DNA of 64,000 bases, taken from positions 55,881-119,880 of the forward strand of contig CAWADG010000007.1 of assembly GCA_963780815.1 (NCBI GenBank), given 5' to 3'. A model generated the notes under the pieces. It did no database searches and had not been told where the DNA came from. It was given only the letters and a program-made list of their open reading frames with translations. Positions 33,651 to 41,718 of this stretch are shown in pieces (the stretch's first letter is position 1; each line of letters opens with the position of its first letter). The translations under genes were made by a program, and so were the position numbers. The stretch is from VRUE01 sp963780815. GTDB taxonomy: Bacteria; Actinomycetota; Thermoleophilia; Solirubrobacterales; 70-9.

Positions 33651-34079
33651 TCAGAGGTTGCGGACGCGGCGGCCGATGTCCTCGTCCGCCGGGTAGCCGG
33701 CGGCGTCCCAGAAGCCGGCCGCGACGTCGTCGTCGAAGGCGACGAGCGCGGTGACGCGTCGGGCGCCGCGACCTTTCAGGTACTCCTCGCCGGCGCGCGT
33801 CAACGCGACCCCGATGCCCTGCCGACGGCGGTCCTCGCGGACGGCGAGGCGGTACATGTTTCCCCGCCACCCGTCCCAGGCGGCCACCAGGGCTCCGATG
33901 ACCTCACCGTCACGGGTGGCAATAAGAAGGGTGGCCGGCGAATCCCCGACCAAGCTCTTCAGGTCCTCGATCCGATCCGGGATGCTCGCGTGCCCGCTTC
34001 GGGATTCCTCCCACAGGGAGAGCACGCCGGGCAGGTCACGCGTCTCACCGGGTCGGATGTCCACTTCCGCGGCGGTCAA
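33651..34079 (-). CDS. GNAT-family N-acetyltransferase
   Basis: 142 residues from TTG at 34079. The acetyl-CoA site is RLAVREDRRRQGIGVALTRA (motif A with R-R-x-G-I-G), preceded by GEVIGALVAAWDG and followed by VTALVAFDDDVAAGFWDAAG. It resembles RimI-like acetyltransferases. Divergent from the DUF5661 gene. Substrate unknown. Confidence 0.88.
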   Translation of the reverse strand: MTAAEVDIRPGETRDLPGVLSLWEESRSGHASIPDRIEDLKSLVGDSPATLLIATRDGEVIGALVAAWDGWRGNMYRLAVREDRRRQGIGVALTRAGEEYLKGRGARRVTALVAFDDDVAAGFWDAAGYPADEDIGRRVRNL

Positions 34080-34132
34080 GCGTGGAGCTTAGCCCGGTGC
34101 ATTCTGCCCTTGGGCGAGCGTATGCTTCTGTT

Positions 34133-34417
34133 GTGACCGAGAGCGCCCGCTTCACGGCGGAGGAGGCCCGGGCAACGGGCGAGAAGATTGGCGTTGACTG
34201 GGCGACGTCGCCCTTCGACGTCGAGCAGTTTCGGATGGGAATGGACGTCGAGCTCGAGCACGGGACCCACGATCCCGAGACCAATGTCACCGACGACGAC
34301 ATCCTCGTGACCGGGAAGATTGCGCGAGCACACCTCAACGAGTTCCCGGACTACTACACCCGACTCTCGGCGATGGAGGCGCAGGCAGAGGCCGACTGGG
34401 CCGCTAAGGACGAGTAG
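34133..34417 (+). CDS. DUF5661-type conserved protein
   Basis: 94 residues from GTG at 34133; the longer frame from 34082 would start two bases from the divergent GNAT gene, so the inner start is preferred. The body FDVEQFRMGMDVELEHGTHD and KIARAHLNEFPDYYTRL matches the DUF5661 family as I know it. A TATGCT box seven bases before the start suggests a leaderless transcript. Role unknown; the family is often seen near stress genes. Confidence 0.75.
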   Translation: MTESARFTAEEARATGEKIGVDWATSPFDVEQFRMGMDVELEHGTHDPETNVTDDDILVTGKIARAHLNEFPDYYTRLSAMEAQAEADWAAKDE

Positions 34418-34423
34418 CGTCGC

Positions 34424-35248
34424 GTGAGGCGGGAACGGGGAGCCGCGGCGCTGTGCCTCATGCTGGGCCTTCTGGCCGCCGGGGCGCTCGGGGCCGGGGC
34501 GAGCGCCGGTGAGCCTCCCGCATCGAACGCGCCCGATCTGCAGGTCGTCGGACAACTCACGCCCTCGAAAGCACCCCGCTCGAAGCCGATCCCGGCGGCC
34601 CTGCGCGTGGGATTCGCCCTCACACCTCCGGCGGGAGCTGAAGTGCCACAGCTCAGCTCCATTTCACTCGGAATATCCCAACGGGTCACGTTCGAAACCA
34701 AGGAACTGCCCCGCTGCTCGCTCTCGGCCCTGTTTAGCGAGATCATCTGGCCCACGGCAATCCGCTGTGAACCGGCGCTCGTCGGCCGCGGCACCGTCAC
34801 CCAGGAACTCTCCCGAGGCAGCGAAACGCCGCACGAGGTCACCGGTCACGTCCTTGCCTTCTACGCCCGCGAACAGGGTCGGCCCCGGGTTCTTGTAGAG
34901 GTGCGGACGGGTCCCCCACTCTCTGCCCCCACCTCCTACGTGATCCCCTTCGACATCACCCAGGGACGAGGCGAGTTCCGGACGCGACTCACGGCATCGA
35001 ACGAAGAAATAGCGGTCGGCTGTCGCTCGGGGTGCTTCCTCCGGGAGTTGAGCCACATCTCATCCCTGACGTTGGCCCTGCACCGCTCGTTCCTCGCCAA
35101 GGGAATGCGGGAGAGCTTCGTCGGCGCCACCTGTCCTGCCCCAGGCGTAAGTCGGCGTGGAGCGTTCGGCCTCGTGAGCGCCAAAGTCACCTATGCGGGC
35201 GGGGGTGCGAGCGCTTCAATGGCCGGGTGGTGTCAGGTCACGGGCTGA
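34424..35248 (+). CDS. Secreted hypothetical protein
   Basis: 274 residues from GTG. The signal peptide is LCLMLGLLAAGALGAGASAG; the mature protein is beta-rich with segments such as FALTPPAGAEVPQLSSISLG and FDITQGRGEFRTRLTASNEE, and four to five cysteines. Similar exported proteins with an immunoglobulin-like feel are common in Solirubrobacterales-type genomes, but I do not recognise a named family. It follows DUF5661 after six bases, so it is likely in the same transcript. Confidence 0.6.
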   Translation: MRRERGAAALCLMLGLLAAGALGAGASAGEPPASNAPDLQVVGQLTPSKAPRSKPIPAALRVGFALTPPAGAEVPQLSSISLGISQRVTFETKELPRCSLSALFSEIIWPTAIRCEPALVGRGTVTQELSRGSETPHEVTGHVLAFYAREQGRPRVLVEVRTGPPLSAPTSYVIPFDITQGRGEFRTRLTASNEEIAVGCRSGCFLRELSHISSLTLALHRSFLAKGMRESFVGATCPAPGVSRRGAFGLVSAKVTYAGGGASASMAGWCQVTG

Positions 35249-35260
35249 GCATTGCCGACG

Positions 35261-35737
35261 ATGGCGGTCAACTGGACCGAGGTCACCGCGATCGCGACGT
35301 CGATCCTGGCCGTGGGCCTGCTGGGAGGCATCGGCGCCGCCGTGTTTGCCGGGCAGCAGGTGCGGGAGGCTCGCCGCAGCCGCGAGGCGCAGATGGCGGC
35401 CGAGTTCATCCGCCGCTGGAACGAGGACAGCCTTGTCGAGGCGCGTCGGATGGTCGGGCGTTTCGAGTCCCCCGAGGCCCTTCGCGACGCGTTTGCCGCC
35501 TACGTGGCAGACGACGCCGATGAGGCTTACGTTCTGTATCGGGAGCTCGACTACTTCGAGCAGCTCGGGGCGCTCGAGAGCGTCGGGGCGATCGACATCG
35601 AGCTGATCAGGTCGCTGCTCGGCCGCCAGCTGATCGAGCGCTGGGAGCTGTGGAGACCGGCGCTCCATGAGGCGCACGGTCCGGGCGTGTATCCGATGTT
35701 CGAGAACCTCGTCGAGAAGCTTGCGTCAGTCGAGTAA
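35261..35737 (+). CDS. DUF4760-like membrane-anchored protein
   Basis: 158 residues from ATG at 35261. One N-terminal membrane helix (AIATSILAVGLLGGIGAAVF) is followed by a helical cytoplasmic domain (REAQMAAEFIRRWNEDSLVE, then YVLYRELDYFEQLGALESVG). The shape fits DUF4760 proteins. Its end overlaps the 3' end of the TetR gene on the other strand by 12 bases, with no terminator between. Function unknown. Confidence 0.6.
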   Translation: MAVNWTEVTAIATSILAVGLLGGIGAAVFAGQQVREARRSREAQMAAEFIRRWNEDSLVEARRMVGRFESPEALRDAFAAYVADDADEAYVLYRELDYFEQLGALESVGAIDIELIRSLLGRQLIERWELWRPALHEAHGPGVYPMFENLVEKLASVE

Positions 35738-36334
35738 CAGCCGTGCGGCGGACCCATTCAGGGTCTTCGTGATATCCCGCTCGCCCACCCCCGCCAGCCG
35801 GAGCTCTCGGAAGGTCTCGTAGCTGGTCAGGACCATCAGCAGCTGCGTAGCGCGACGCTCCCCGACCCCGGTTCGCAGGCGCCCCAAGGCGCGGAGCCGC
35901 CGCGCCAATCGCTCCATCTCACCGCGGCGATCTGCGCGCTGGCGCTCGACCAGCGCTCGCGCGGCGGGGTCGATCGCGGCGACCCCGTAGAGCTCGCCGA
36001 GCACGGTGTCTTCGGACGCCCAGAACCTGGTGGCGAGCGCCACCGTCTCGGCGAGCGCCAGATCGGGATCATCCAGTTCGACCGCGTCCCTCAGCCGGCG
36101 CAGGGCCGGGTTGGCGTCGAATGTCTCGCAGATCGCGTCGACCAGGTCGATCCGCGAGCGAAAGTGCTGGTAGAGGGTCGCGCGCGAAATACCGGCGCGC
36201 TCGGCGACCTCCTCGACCGGCGCCTGGTGGAAGTTGCCCTCAGCGAGCAGCTCACGGACTGCGCCCATGATCCGCTCACGCGTCTCCTCGGAGCGATCTG
36301 AGCGGCGGGCCCTATATGCGCCGGCAGATGGCAT
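35726..36334 (-). CDS. TetR-family repressor
   Basis: 202 residues from ATG at 36334 (MPSAGAYRARRSDRSEETRE). The N-terminal helix-turn-helix is VEEVAERAGISRATLYQHFR; the C-terminal ligand domain is all helical and unassigned. It is divergent from the cupin gene, and two boxes of the form AGACA-NNN-TGTC(T/A) lie in the shared region, so it very probably represses the cupin gene and itself. Confidence 0.9.
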   Translation of the reverse strand: MPSAGAYRARRSDRSEETRERIMGAVRELLAEGNFHQAPVEEVAERAGISRATLYQHFRSRIDLVDAICETFDANPALRRLRDAVELDDPDLALAETVALATRFWASEDTVLGELYGVAAIDPAARALVERQRADRRGEMERLARRLRALGRLRTGVGERRATQLLMVLTSYETFRELRLAGVGERDITKTLNGSAARLLLD

Positions 36335-36346
36335 GGATGAAGAGTC

Positions 36347-36400
36347 TAGACACCCTGTCTGATTTTGGCTATCTTGACGGCGCATCTAGACACAATGTCA
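36347..36400. promoter_or_regulatory. TetR operators and cupin promoter
   Basis: Two dyads exactly 40 bases apart: AGACACCCTGTCT (36348-36360) and AGACACAATGTCA (36388-36400), each preceded by TCT. For the cupin gene, -35 TAGACA (36347-36352) and -10 TATCTT (36370-36375) are 17 bases apart. Box 1 therefore covers the -35, and box 2 sits just past the expected start point near 36382. This geometry blocks transcription when both are filled. Confidence 0.7.
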
Positions 36401-36419
36401 ACCAACGGGAGATGATGAG

Positions 36420-36797
36420 ATGCCGAAAGCCTCGAAGCAGACCGCCTCGAACGTCGAGGACATGGGGATCCTCGAGATGCGCTCACACGAGCTCGACGGC
36501 TACACCGTCGAGTTCACGACCTTCCGCGAGGACGCCGACGCGACGCCGATGTTCCGCGGCCTTCCGGACGACCGATGCCAGAGCCCGCACTGGGGCTATG
36601 TGCTCGGCGGAAGCCTGACATTCCGCTACGCGGATCACGAGGAGACCTACGAGGCCGGGGACGCGTACTACGGCCCCCCGGGCCACCTGCCGCTGGTCAC
36701 CGCGGGGACCGAGGTCGTCGAGTTCAGCCCGACCGAGGAGTATGCCCGGACGCTCGAGGTCGTCGCTCAGAACTTCGCCGCTCTGGCTGACAGCTGA
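36420..36797 (+). CDS. Small cupin protein
   Basis: 125 residues from ATG. A single beta-barrel domain: HWGYVLGGSLTFRYADHEET, YEAGDAYYGPPGHLPLV and the closing strand EVVEFSPTEEYARTLEVV. Of the usual metal ligands a His in SPHWGY and another in GHLP are visible. Probably controlled by the divergent TetR protein. It might be a small sensor or a metal-dependent enzyme; nothing tells which. Confidence 0.75.
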   Translation: MPKASKQTASNVEDMGILEMRSHELDGYTVEFTTFREDADATPMFRGLPDDRCQSPHWGYVLGGSLTFRYADHEETYEAGDAYYGPPGHLPLVTAGTEVVEFSPTEEYARTLEVVAQNFAALADS

Positions 36798-36838
36798 GAT
36801 TGCGCCGGCCCGCACCCACCGGCCGATGGGCGGACCGT

Positions 36839-37591
36839 CTAGGCCCGGTACTCGGGATTGACGAAGTCGAACCGGCAGCCGGCGTCCCAGGCGGTGCGCT
36901 GGTTGCCGTGGGCGGGGATGCCGCCGGCGTCCTTGAGGATCCGCGCGATGTGGAGCATGTTCCAGGCGGCGAATGTGGTGTTGCGGTTCGTGAAGTCATT
37001 CTCCGGACCGCCTGATCCCTCATCGAGGTAGGAGGGCCCGGGACCAGCCTCTCCGATCCAGCCGGCGTCGGCCTGCGGCGGGATCGTGTAGCCGAGGTGC
37101 TGAAGCGAGTAGAGGACGTTCATCGCGCAGTGCTTGACCCCGTCCTCGTTGCCGGTGACCAGACAGCCGCCGACCCTGCCGTAGTAGGCGTACTGGCCGG
37201 CGTCGTTGAGCAGGTGCGAGTTGCCGTAGAGCCGCTCGACGATCTGGGTCGCGATCGAGGACTTCTCGCCGAGCCAGATCGACATTCCGAGGACGAGGAT
37301 GTCGGCCTCGATCACGCGCTCGAAGATCTCCGGCCACTCGTCGCGCTCCCAGCCATGCTCCGTCATGTCGGGCCAGACGCCGGTGGCGATGTCGTGGTCG
37401 ACCGCGCGGATGCACTCGACCTGGACCCCCTTGCGACGCATGATCTCCATCGAGAGGTCCATCAGTCCCTGGGTGTTGGAGACCTCGGGGCCGCGCTTGA
37501 GGGTGCAGTTGATGAAGAACGCCTTCAGGTCGGAGTAGTCGGTGCCGCTGTCCTTGCACAGCTTGGCCTGCATCTCGGTCAACTCGGTCAA
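36839..37591 (-). CDS. NAD(P)H-dependent flavodoxin-fold reductase
   Basis: 250 residues from TTG at 37591; ATG at 37573 is an alternative. The fold shows FFINCTLKRGPEVSNTQGLM, the FMN loop LVLGMSIWLGEKSSIATQIV and GGCLVTGNEDGVKHCAMNVL. It is the last gene in the ars direction, 91 bases after arsC. ArsH, which oxidises trivalent organoarsenicals, is a related fold, so an arsenic role is possible; the sequence is not clearly ArsH. Confidence 0.8.
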   Translation of the reverse strand: MTELTEMQAKLCKDSGTDYSDLKAFFINCTLKRGPEVSNTQGLMDLSMEIMRRKGVQVECIRAVDHDIATGVWPDMTEHGWERDEWPEIFERVIEADILVLGMSIWLGEKSSIATQIVERLYGNSHLLNDAGQYAYYGRVGGCLVTGNEDGVKHCAMNVLYSLQHLGYTIPPQADAGWIGEAGPGPSYLDEGSGGPENDFTNRNTTFAAWNMLHIARILKDAGGIPAHGNQRTAWDAGCRFDFVNPEYRA

Positions 37592-37682
37592 TTCACTTCC
37601 TCCAGTCCTCGTAGCTCTGCGTCGTCGGCGGCGAGCGCTGAAGGATTACATGCAGGGTGCCAATTGCCGACCTGCGGATCCG

Positions 37683-38081
37683 TCAGTCGGCGGCGTCGAG
37701 CTCCCTCAGCAGCCGATCGACTCGCCGGGCGATCTCGTCGCGAGTCTCACGCACCGCCTCGACCGGCTGCCCCTTGGGATCCGGCAGGTTCCAATCGAGG
37801 TAACGGGTCCCGGGGACATAGGGGCACTCGTCCCCGCAGCCCATCGTCACGACGACGTCGGCCCATACCGAGTCACCGTGATCCAGCTTGTGCGGCTTCC
37901 GCGCCTCGAGGTCAATGCCCAGCTCGTCCATCACCTCGACGACCTCGCGATGGACCCGACTCCCGGGTTCGGTCCCGGCGGAGCGCGCCTGATGCCGCCC
38001 ATCCGCCGCGCGGGTGAAGAGAGCCTCGCTCATCTGGGAGCGGCCCGCGTTGTGAAGGCAGACGAAGAGAACGTTGGTCAT
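37683..38081 (-). CDS. arsC: Arsenate reductase, LMW-phosphatase type
   Basis: 132 residues from ATG. P-loop nucleophile CLHNAGRS at residues 9-16, then SAGTEPGSRVHREVVEVMDE, the resolving Cys in VTMGCGDECPYVPG, and the Asp/Pro loop WNLPDPKGQPVEAVRETRDE. Reduces arsenate to arsenite using thioredoxin or mycothiol-type partners. Typical compact length. 22 bases downstream of the R2-like gene in the same transcript. Confidence 0.93.
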   Translation of the reverse strand: MTNVLFVCLHNAGRSQMSEALFTRAADGRHQARSAGTEPGSRVHREVVEVMDELGIDLEARKPHKLDHGDSVWADVVVTMGCGDECPYVPGTRYLDWNLPDPKGQPVEAVRETRDEIARRVDRLLRELDAAD

Positions 38082-38103
38082 CGTGGTCTCACTCCAGACG
38101 GAG

Positions 38104-38937
38104 TCATAGGGTCGAAAGCGGGACCCCGATCACGTCCAGGCGTCGCGTCAGTCCCCCGATCGCGAAATTGCGGATCTCCTCAGCGCCGACGCCGAGGGCA
38201 TTCGAGTCGATCCCCTCGCGGTCGGGAGGGATCAGCAACTCGGCCACCATCGGCAGCAAATCGCGCAGGGTTGCCCGAACCGCCTCGGCAAGGGCCGGAT
38301 CGGCGGTGACGGCTTCGCGCAGATACCAGGTGCCGTAGCCGATGTGGCGCTGCTCGTCGTGATGGACCTTTGAATAGCCGGCCACGAATCCAGACAGCAG
38401 TTGCTCGCGTTCCAGGAAGCCGGTTACGAAGTTGAACGTAGTGAGTCCAAGTGTCCCCTCGAGGATCTGGTGGTAAAGGGTGACGAAGCGGACCTTTGCC
38501 TGCGCGTCGCCGGGGTTGGCGACCAGCCGCTCGTGGGCCTCGACCAGGGCAACGTCGAAGATCGTGCGGAAGGCTGGCGAGATCTGTTCGCGCGCACGCT
38601 CGACGTGGGAGGCGATCACGGCCGGGTCGGCGACGACCTCGTCCTGGAAGCGGGCGTAGAACTGCATGTGGCGGGCCTCATCGACCTGCTGGGTGGCGAG
38701 GAACGTCGCCTCCTCCTCGCTGCCGTAGGCCCCAACGAGACCCGAGAACTTGGTCGTGATCCGCTCCTCGGCGACGATCAGCGATGAGAGCACCCAGAAG
38801 ATCAGGCCGCGGTCCTCACCGCCGAGCGCCTTCCACTGGTCGACGTCCGCGGCGAGGTCGACCTCGAATGGGCTCCACTGCTCCTCCTCCCAGTGACGAT
38901 AGAGAACCTTCGGGCCGAAGAGGTTGACCTCGGTCAC
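38104..38937 (-). CDS. R2-like di-metal oxidase (ferritin-like) in the ars operon
   Basis: 277 residues from GTG at 38937, overlapping the arsM stop by four bases. All-helical ferritin-like protein with a full set of carboxylate-bridged metal ligands: E in VAEERITTKF, E and H in QVDEARHMQFY, E in QILEGTLGLTTF, E and H in HHDEQRHIGYG. This is the ligand pattern of ribonucleotide reductase R2 and of R2-like ligand-binding oxidases (R2lox). No large subunit is nearby, and the usual R2 C-terminal tail is missing, so it is more likely an oxidase than an R2. Reaction unknown; its place between arsM and arsC points to arsenic chemistry. Confidence 0.8.
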   Translation of the reverse strand: MTEVNLFGPKVLYRHWEEEQWSPFEVDLAADVDQWKALGGEDRGLIFWVLSSLIVAEERITTKFSGLVGAYGSEEEATFLATQQVDEARHMQFYARFQDEVVADPAVIASHVERAREQISPAFRTIFDVALVEAHERLVANPGDAQAKVRFVTLYHQILEGTLGLTTFNFVTGFLEREQLLSGFVAGYSKVHHDEQRHIGYGTWYLREAVTADPALAEAVRATLRDLLPMVAELLIPPDREGIDSNALGVGAEEIRNFAIGGLTRRLDVIGVPLSTL

Positions 38938-39848
38938 GACCGTTCCCGCTCCGGCTTGCGGGCACGGACGATCGCCGACGCAGCCGAGTCGTGGACTCGG
39001 TGGGTCTCCTCGATCTCGATCTCCTCGAAGCCGGCCGCGCTGAGGGCCTGCTCGAACTCGCGGCGCGTTAGTGCGCCGGCGATGCAACCGGTCCAGGCCG
39101 CCATGTCGGCGCGGGTGGCGTCGTCCATGTCCTCATCGGCGATCACGTCGGAGATGGCGAATCGCCCGCCCGGCCGCAGGACCCGGGCGGCCTCGCCGAG
39201 CACCCGTTGCTTGTCTCCAGAGAGGTTGATCACGCAGTTGGAGATGACCACGTCAACGGTCTCCGCCGGCAACGGGATGTCCTCGATCTGACCGCGCAGC
39301 CATTCAACGTTCTCCAGACCGGCCTTGCGCTGATTCTCGCGGGCGAGCGCCAGCATCTCGTCGGTCATGTCGAGACCGTAGGCCCTACCGCCCGGGGCGA
39401 CTCGACGCGCCGAGAGCAGCACATCGATGCCGCCTCCCGAGCCGAGGTCGAGAACTACCTCTCCCTCGCGGAGCTCTGCGATCGCGGTCGGGTTGCCGCA
39501 GCCGAGCGACGCCATCGTCGCCGTGTCGGGTAGCCCGCTCGACTCCGGTCCATAGAGACCGGCGCCGAAGAGGTCGGCCTGCTCCGCGTCGAGGATCACG
39601 TCCGCTGCGCAGCAGGAGGCGTCCATGCCTGGTCCATCGGTGACGGCCTTGGCCGCGGCGGCATAGCGCTCGCGCACCGCCTCCCGGACCACCGGAGCCT
39701 CGGCTGGGTCGGTTGAGCAGCCACAGGTCGTGGACTCGGCCGAGCAGCAGTCGTCCTTGTCGGCCGGATCGCAGCAGTCGCGCTGCGCCACCTCCCGACA
39801 GCAGGACGAGATCACCTCGCCGGCCTTCGGGTCGCTCAGCTCAGCCAT
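38934..39848 (-). CDS. arsM: Arsenite S-adenosylmethionine methyltransferase
   Basis: 304 residues from ATG. A Cys-rich head (SSCCREVAQRDCCDPADKDDC and CGCSTDP) precedes a Rossmann methyltransferase with the SAM loop VVLDLGSGGGIDVLLSARRV. Arsenic-binding cysteines are expected in MDASCC, VISNCVINLSGDK and TGCIAGALTRREFEQ. Makes methylated arsenicals from arsenite. Its start overlaps the arsR stop by 13 bases. The N-terminal Cys clusters are more numerous than in typical ArsM and may bind As(III) or a metal. Confidence 0.93.
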   Translation of the reverse strand: MAELSDPKAGEVISSCCREVAQRDCCDPADKDDCCSAESTTCGCSTDPAEAPVVREAVRERYAAAAKAVTDGPGMDASCCAADVILDAEQADLFGAGLYGPESSGLPDTATMASLGCGNPTAIAELREGEVVLDLGSGGGIDVLLSARRVAPGGRAYGLDMTDEMLALARENQRKAGLENVEWLRGQIEDIPLPAETVDVVISNCVINLSGDKQRVLGEAARVLRPGGRFAISDVIADEDMDDATRADMAAWTGCIAGALTRREFEQALSAAGFEEIEIEETHRVHDSAASAIVRARKPERERS

Positions 39849-40189
39849 GCGGAGAACTCGTCCAGTGCCTCGGGGATCACGTAGTAGTAGGCCCAGAGGC
39901 CCTGCCGCTCGGAGCCGACGATGCCGGCATCGCGCAGCTTCTTCAGATGATGGGAGACGGTCGGCTGAGAGAGGTCGAAGAGCGGCACCAGCTCGCAGAC
40001 GCAGACCTTGCCCGCGTGTTTTCTCAGCACGTCAACCAACTGAAGGCGCACGGGGTCGCCGAGCGCCTTGGCCACGTTCGCGATCCGCTCGGCCGCTTCG
40101 CGCTCCACATCGGGGTACACGACCGGCTCACAGCAGGGTTGTCCGGCGGGGCGCTTCTGCTTTGGGGCCAACTCCAGATCGACAGCCAT
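39836..40189 (-). CDS. arsR: Arsenic-responsive ArsR/SmtB repressor
   Basis: 117 residues from ATG at 40189. Winged helix with DPVRLQLVDVLRKHAG and SQPTVSHHLKKLRDAGIV; the sensor motif CVCEL lies at residues 63-67, with additional CC near the N-terminus (GQPCCEPVV). The -10 of its promoter ends seven bases before the start codon, so the mRNA is probably leaderless. First gene of arsR-arsM-R2-like-arsC. Confidence 0.93.
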   Translation of the reverse strand: MAVDLELAPKQKRPAGQPCCEPVVYPDVEREAAERIANVAKALGDPVRLQLVDVLRKHAGKVCVCELVPLFDLSQPTVSHHLKKLRDAGIVGSERQGLWAYYYVIPEALDEFSAWLS

Positions 40190-40242
40190 CTATTTACATA
40201 TATCTATTGAAATGGCATCTGTCAATGCTTAGGATCGAATTC
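40190..40242. promoter_or_regulatory. Divergent overlapping ars promoters and AT-rich operator
   Basis: For arsR on the minus strand: -35 TTGACA (40225-40220), 17-base spacer, -10 TATATG (40202-40197). For the second arsC on the plus strand: -35 TTGAAA (40207-40212), 17-base spacer, -10 TAGGAT (40230-40235). They overlap face to face, and an AT-rich partial dyad with repeated ATCTATT sits on both. One ArsR dimer here would silence both arms. Confidence 0.7.
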
Positions 40243-40276
40243 CCGCGTAGCTCTCGATCGCGCCCTGGGAGAAGCC

Positions 40277-40894
40277 ATCAAGCACGTTCTTTTCATCTGC
40301 AACCACAACGCCGGGCGTTCGCAGATGGCGCAGGCGTTCTTCGAACGCGATGCGCCGTCCGATATTCGCGCCGAGTCGGCCGGCTCCGAACCGGCGGCGC
40401 AGCTCTGGCCCGCCGTCGTCGAGGCGATGGCCGGCGTCGGAATCGATCTCGCCGACCGCAGACCGCGGAAATTACTGCGCGAGATGCAGCTCCACGCAGA
40501 TTGGGCGGTGACCATGGGCTGCGGCGACGCCTGTCCATACGTGCCGACGACCGTGGAGAGCTGGGATGTCCCCGATCCTGGTGGGTTGTCGCTGGAGAGG
40601 GTGCGGCCGATCCGCGACGAGGTCGAGGCGAGGGTCACGGACTTGATCGAAAACCGCCTCGGTGCGATTCGCAGTGACCCCACCGCTCACCGCCTGCGCC
40701 TGGCAGCAATGCTGCCGGCGTTGGCAGAGGAGTTCGCAGGGTGGCGCAGCGACGCCGAGATTCGAGCCTGCGCCGACGCGGTCCTCTCTCACTACGACGA
40801 GGTGCCCGTCCGCGGTCACGTTCAGGCGATCGCCCATCGCCGTACCCGGGAGTGCCTCGCGGCCGATACCTGCAAAGAGCTGGCCCTCGGGTGA
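40277..40894 (+). CDS. arsC: Arsenate reductase with C-terminal three-helix domain, likely ATC start
   Basis: The expected family beginning is M-K-H-V-L-F-I-C; here the frame reads IKHVLFICNHNAGRSQMAQA with ATC where Met should be, after GGGAG five bases upstream. The first ATG (40325) would remove the catalytic P-loop CNHNAGRS. No ATG/GTG/TTG exists between the upstream stop and the P-loop. 205 residues: reductase domain to about residue 125, resolving Cys in TMGCGDACPYVP, then a helical domain (EEFAGWRSDAEIRACADAVL, YDEVPVRGHVQAIAHRRT) typical of actinobacterial ArsC. It precedes aqpS with a four-base overlap. Confidence 0.8.
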   Translation: MKHVLFICNHNAGRSQMAQAFFERDAPSDIRAESAGSEPAAQLWPAVVEAMAGVGIDLADRRPRKLLREMQLHADWAVTMGCGDACPYVPTTVESWDVPDPGGLSLERVRPIRDEVEARVTDLIENRLGAIRSDPTAHRLRLAAMLPALAEEFAGWRSDAEIRACADAVLSHYDEVPVRGHVQAIAHRRTRECLAADTCKELALG

Positions 40895-41616
40895 TCCCCC
40901 TTTCCCGCCGGCTATTCGCCGAGTTCCTCGGCTCGGCATTCCTCGCCGCGACCGTGATCGGTTCGGGCATCGCGGCTTCAGAACTCTCCCCGGGCGACAC
41001 GGGACTGCAGCTCTTCGAGAACGCTGCCGCGACGGCAGCGGGCCTCTTCACGTTCATCCTCATGTTCGGCCCAATCTCGGGCGCCCACTTCAACCCGGTC
41101 GTCTCCCTGGTCGACGCAGCCTTCAGGGGGCTTCGCTGGCGTCATGCTTTCGCATATATCCCTGCACAGGTCCTCGGCTGCATCGCCGGGGCGGTCGCCG
41201 CAAACGCGATGTTCTCGCTGTCGGCAATCTCGATCTCGACCACGCACCGCGCATCGCCGTCGCATCTGTTCGCCGAGGTGATCGCGACGCTCGGCCTGCT
41301 CCTGGTCATCTTCGCCCTGGCACGCAGCCGGCGCGGCAACCTCGCTCCGGCGGCAGTCGGCGCCTACATCGGCGCTGCGTACTTCTTCACCAGCTCGACC
41401 AGCTTCGCTAACCCCGCGATCGACGTCGGCCGGATGTTCTCCAACACCTTTGCCGGCATCGCTCCCGCCTCGGTCCCCCCCTTCATCGTCGTGCAGCTGC
41501 TCGGTGGCATGGTCGCTTTCATCGTGATCCGCTTCCTCTATCCCGACCTGACGCCCAAGGAGGCGTCGGAGGTCATGCTGCCGCACGAAATCACCGAGCC
41601 TGAGACGGGGCAGTGA
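40891..41616 (+). CDS. aqpS: Aquaglyceroporin, arsenite exit channel
   Basis: 241 residues from GTG overlapping the arsC stop (GTGA). MIP family, six membrane helices. The two pore motifs are HFNPVVSL (NPV rather than NPA) and FANPAIDVGRM (NPA followed by D-V-G-R, glycerol-facilitator like selectivity Arg). Next to arsC it should let arsenite leave down its gradient, as AqpS does in Sinorhizobium. It replaces the usual ArsB/Acr3 pumps, neither of which is in the window. Confidence 0.9.
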   Translation: MIPLSRRLFAEFLGSAFLAATVIGSGIAASELSPGDTGLQLFENAAATAAGLFTFILMFGPISGAHFNPVVSLVDAAFRGLRWRHAFAYIPAQVLGCIAGAVAANAMFSLSAISISTTHRASPSHLFAEVIATLGLLLVIFALARSRRGNLAPAAVGAYIGAAYFFTSSTSFANPAIDVGRMFSNTFAGIAPASVPPFIVVQLLGGMVAFIVIRFLYPDLTPKEASEVMLPHEITEPETGQ

Positions 41617-41718
41617 TCACGACCCGGAATAGCTCGGTGCATGCGAGGTCCGCGGCCGAGGGAAGAATCGACGGTTGCGAGGTTTTCTTCAACCGGAATC
41701 GGGTAGCTCACGCTCACG

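Noticed and set aside
38104..38937. Ribonucleotide reductase small subunit
   Set aside because: No large subunit nearby and no typical C-terminal tail; R2-like oxidase is the more careful call.
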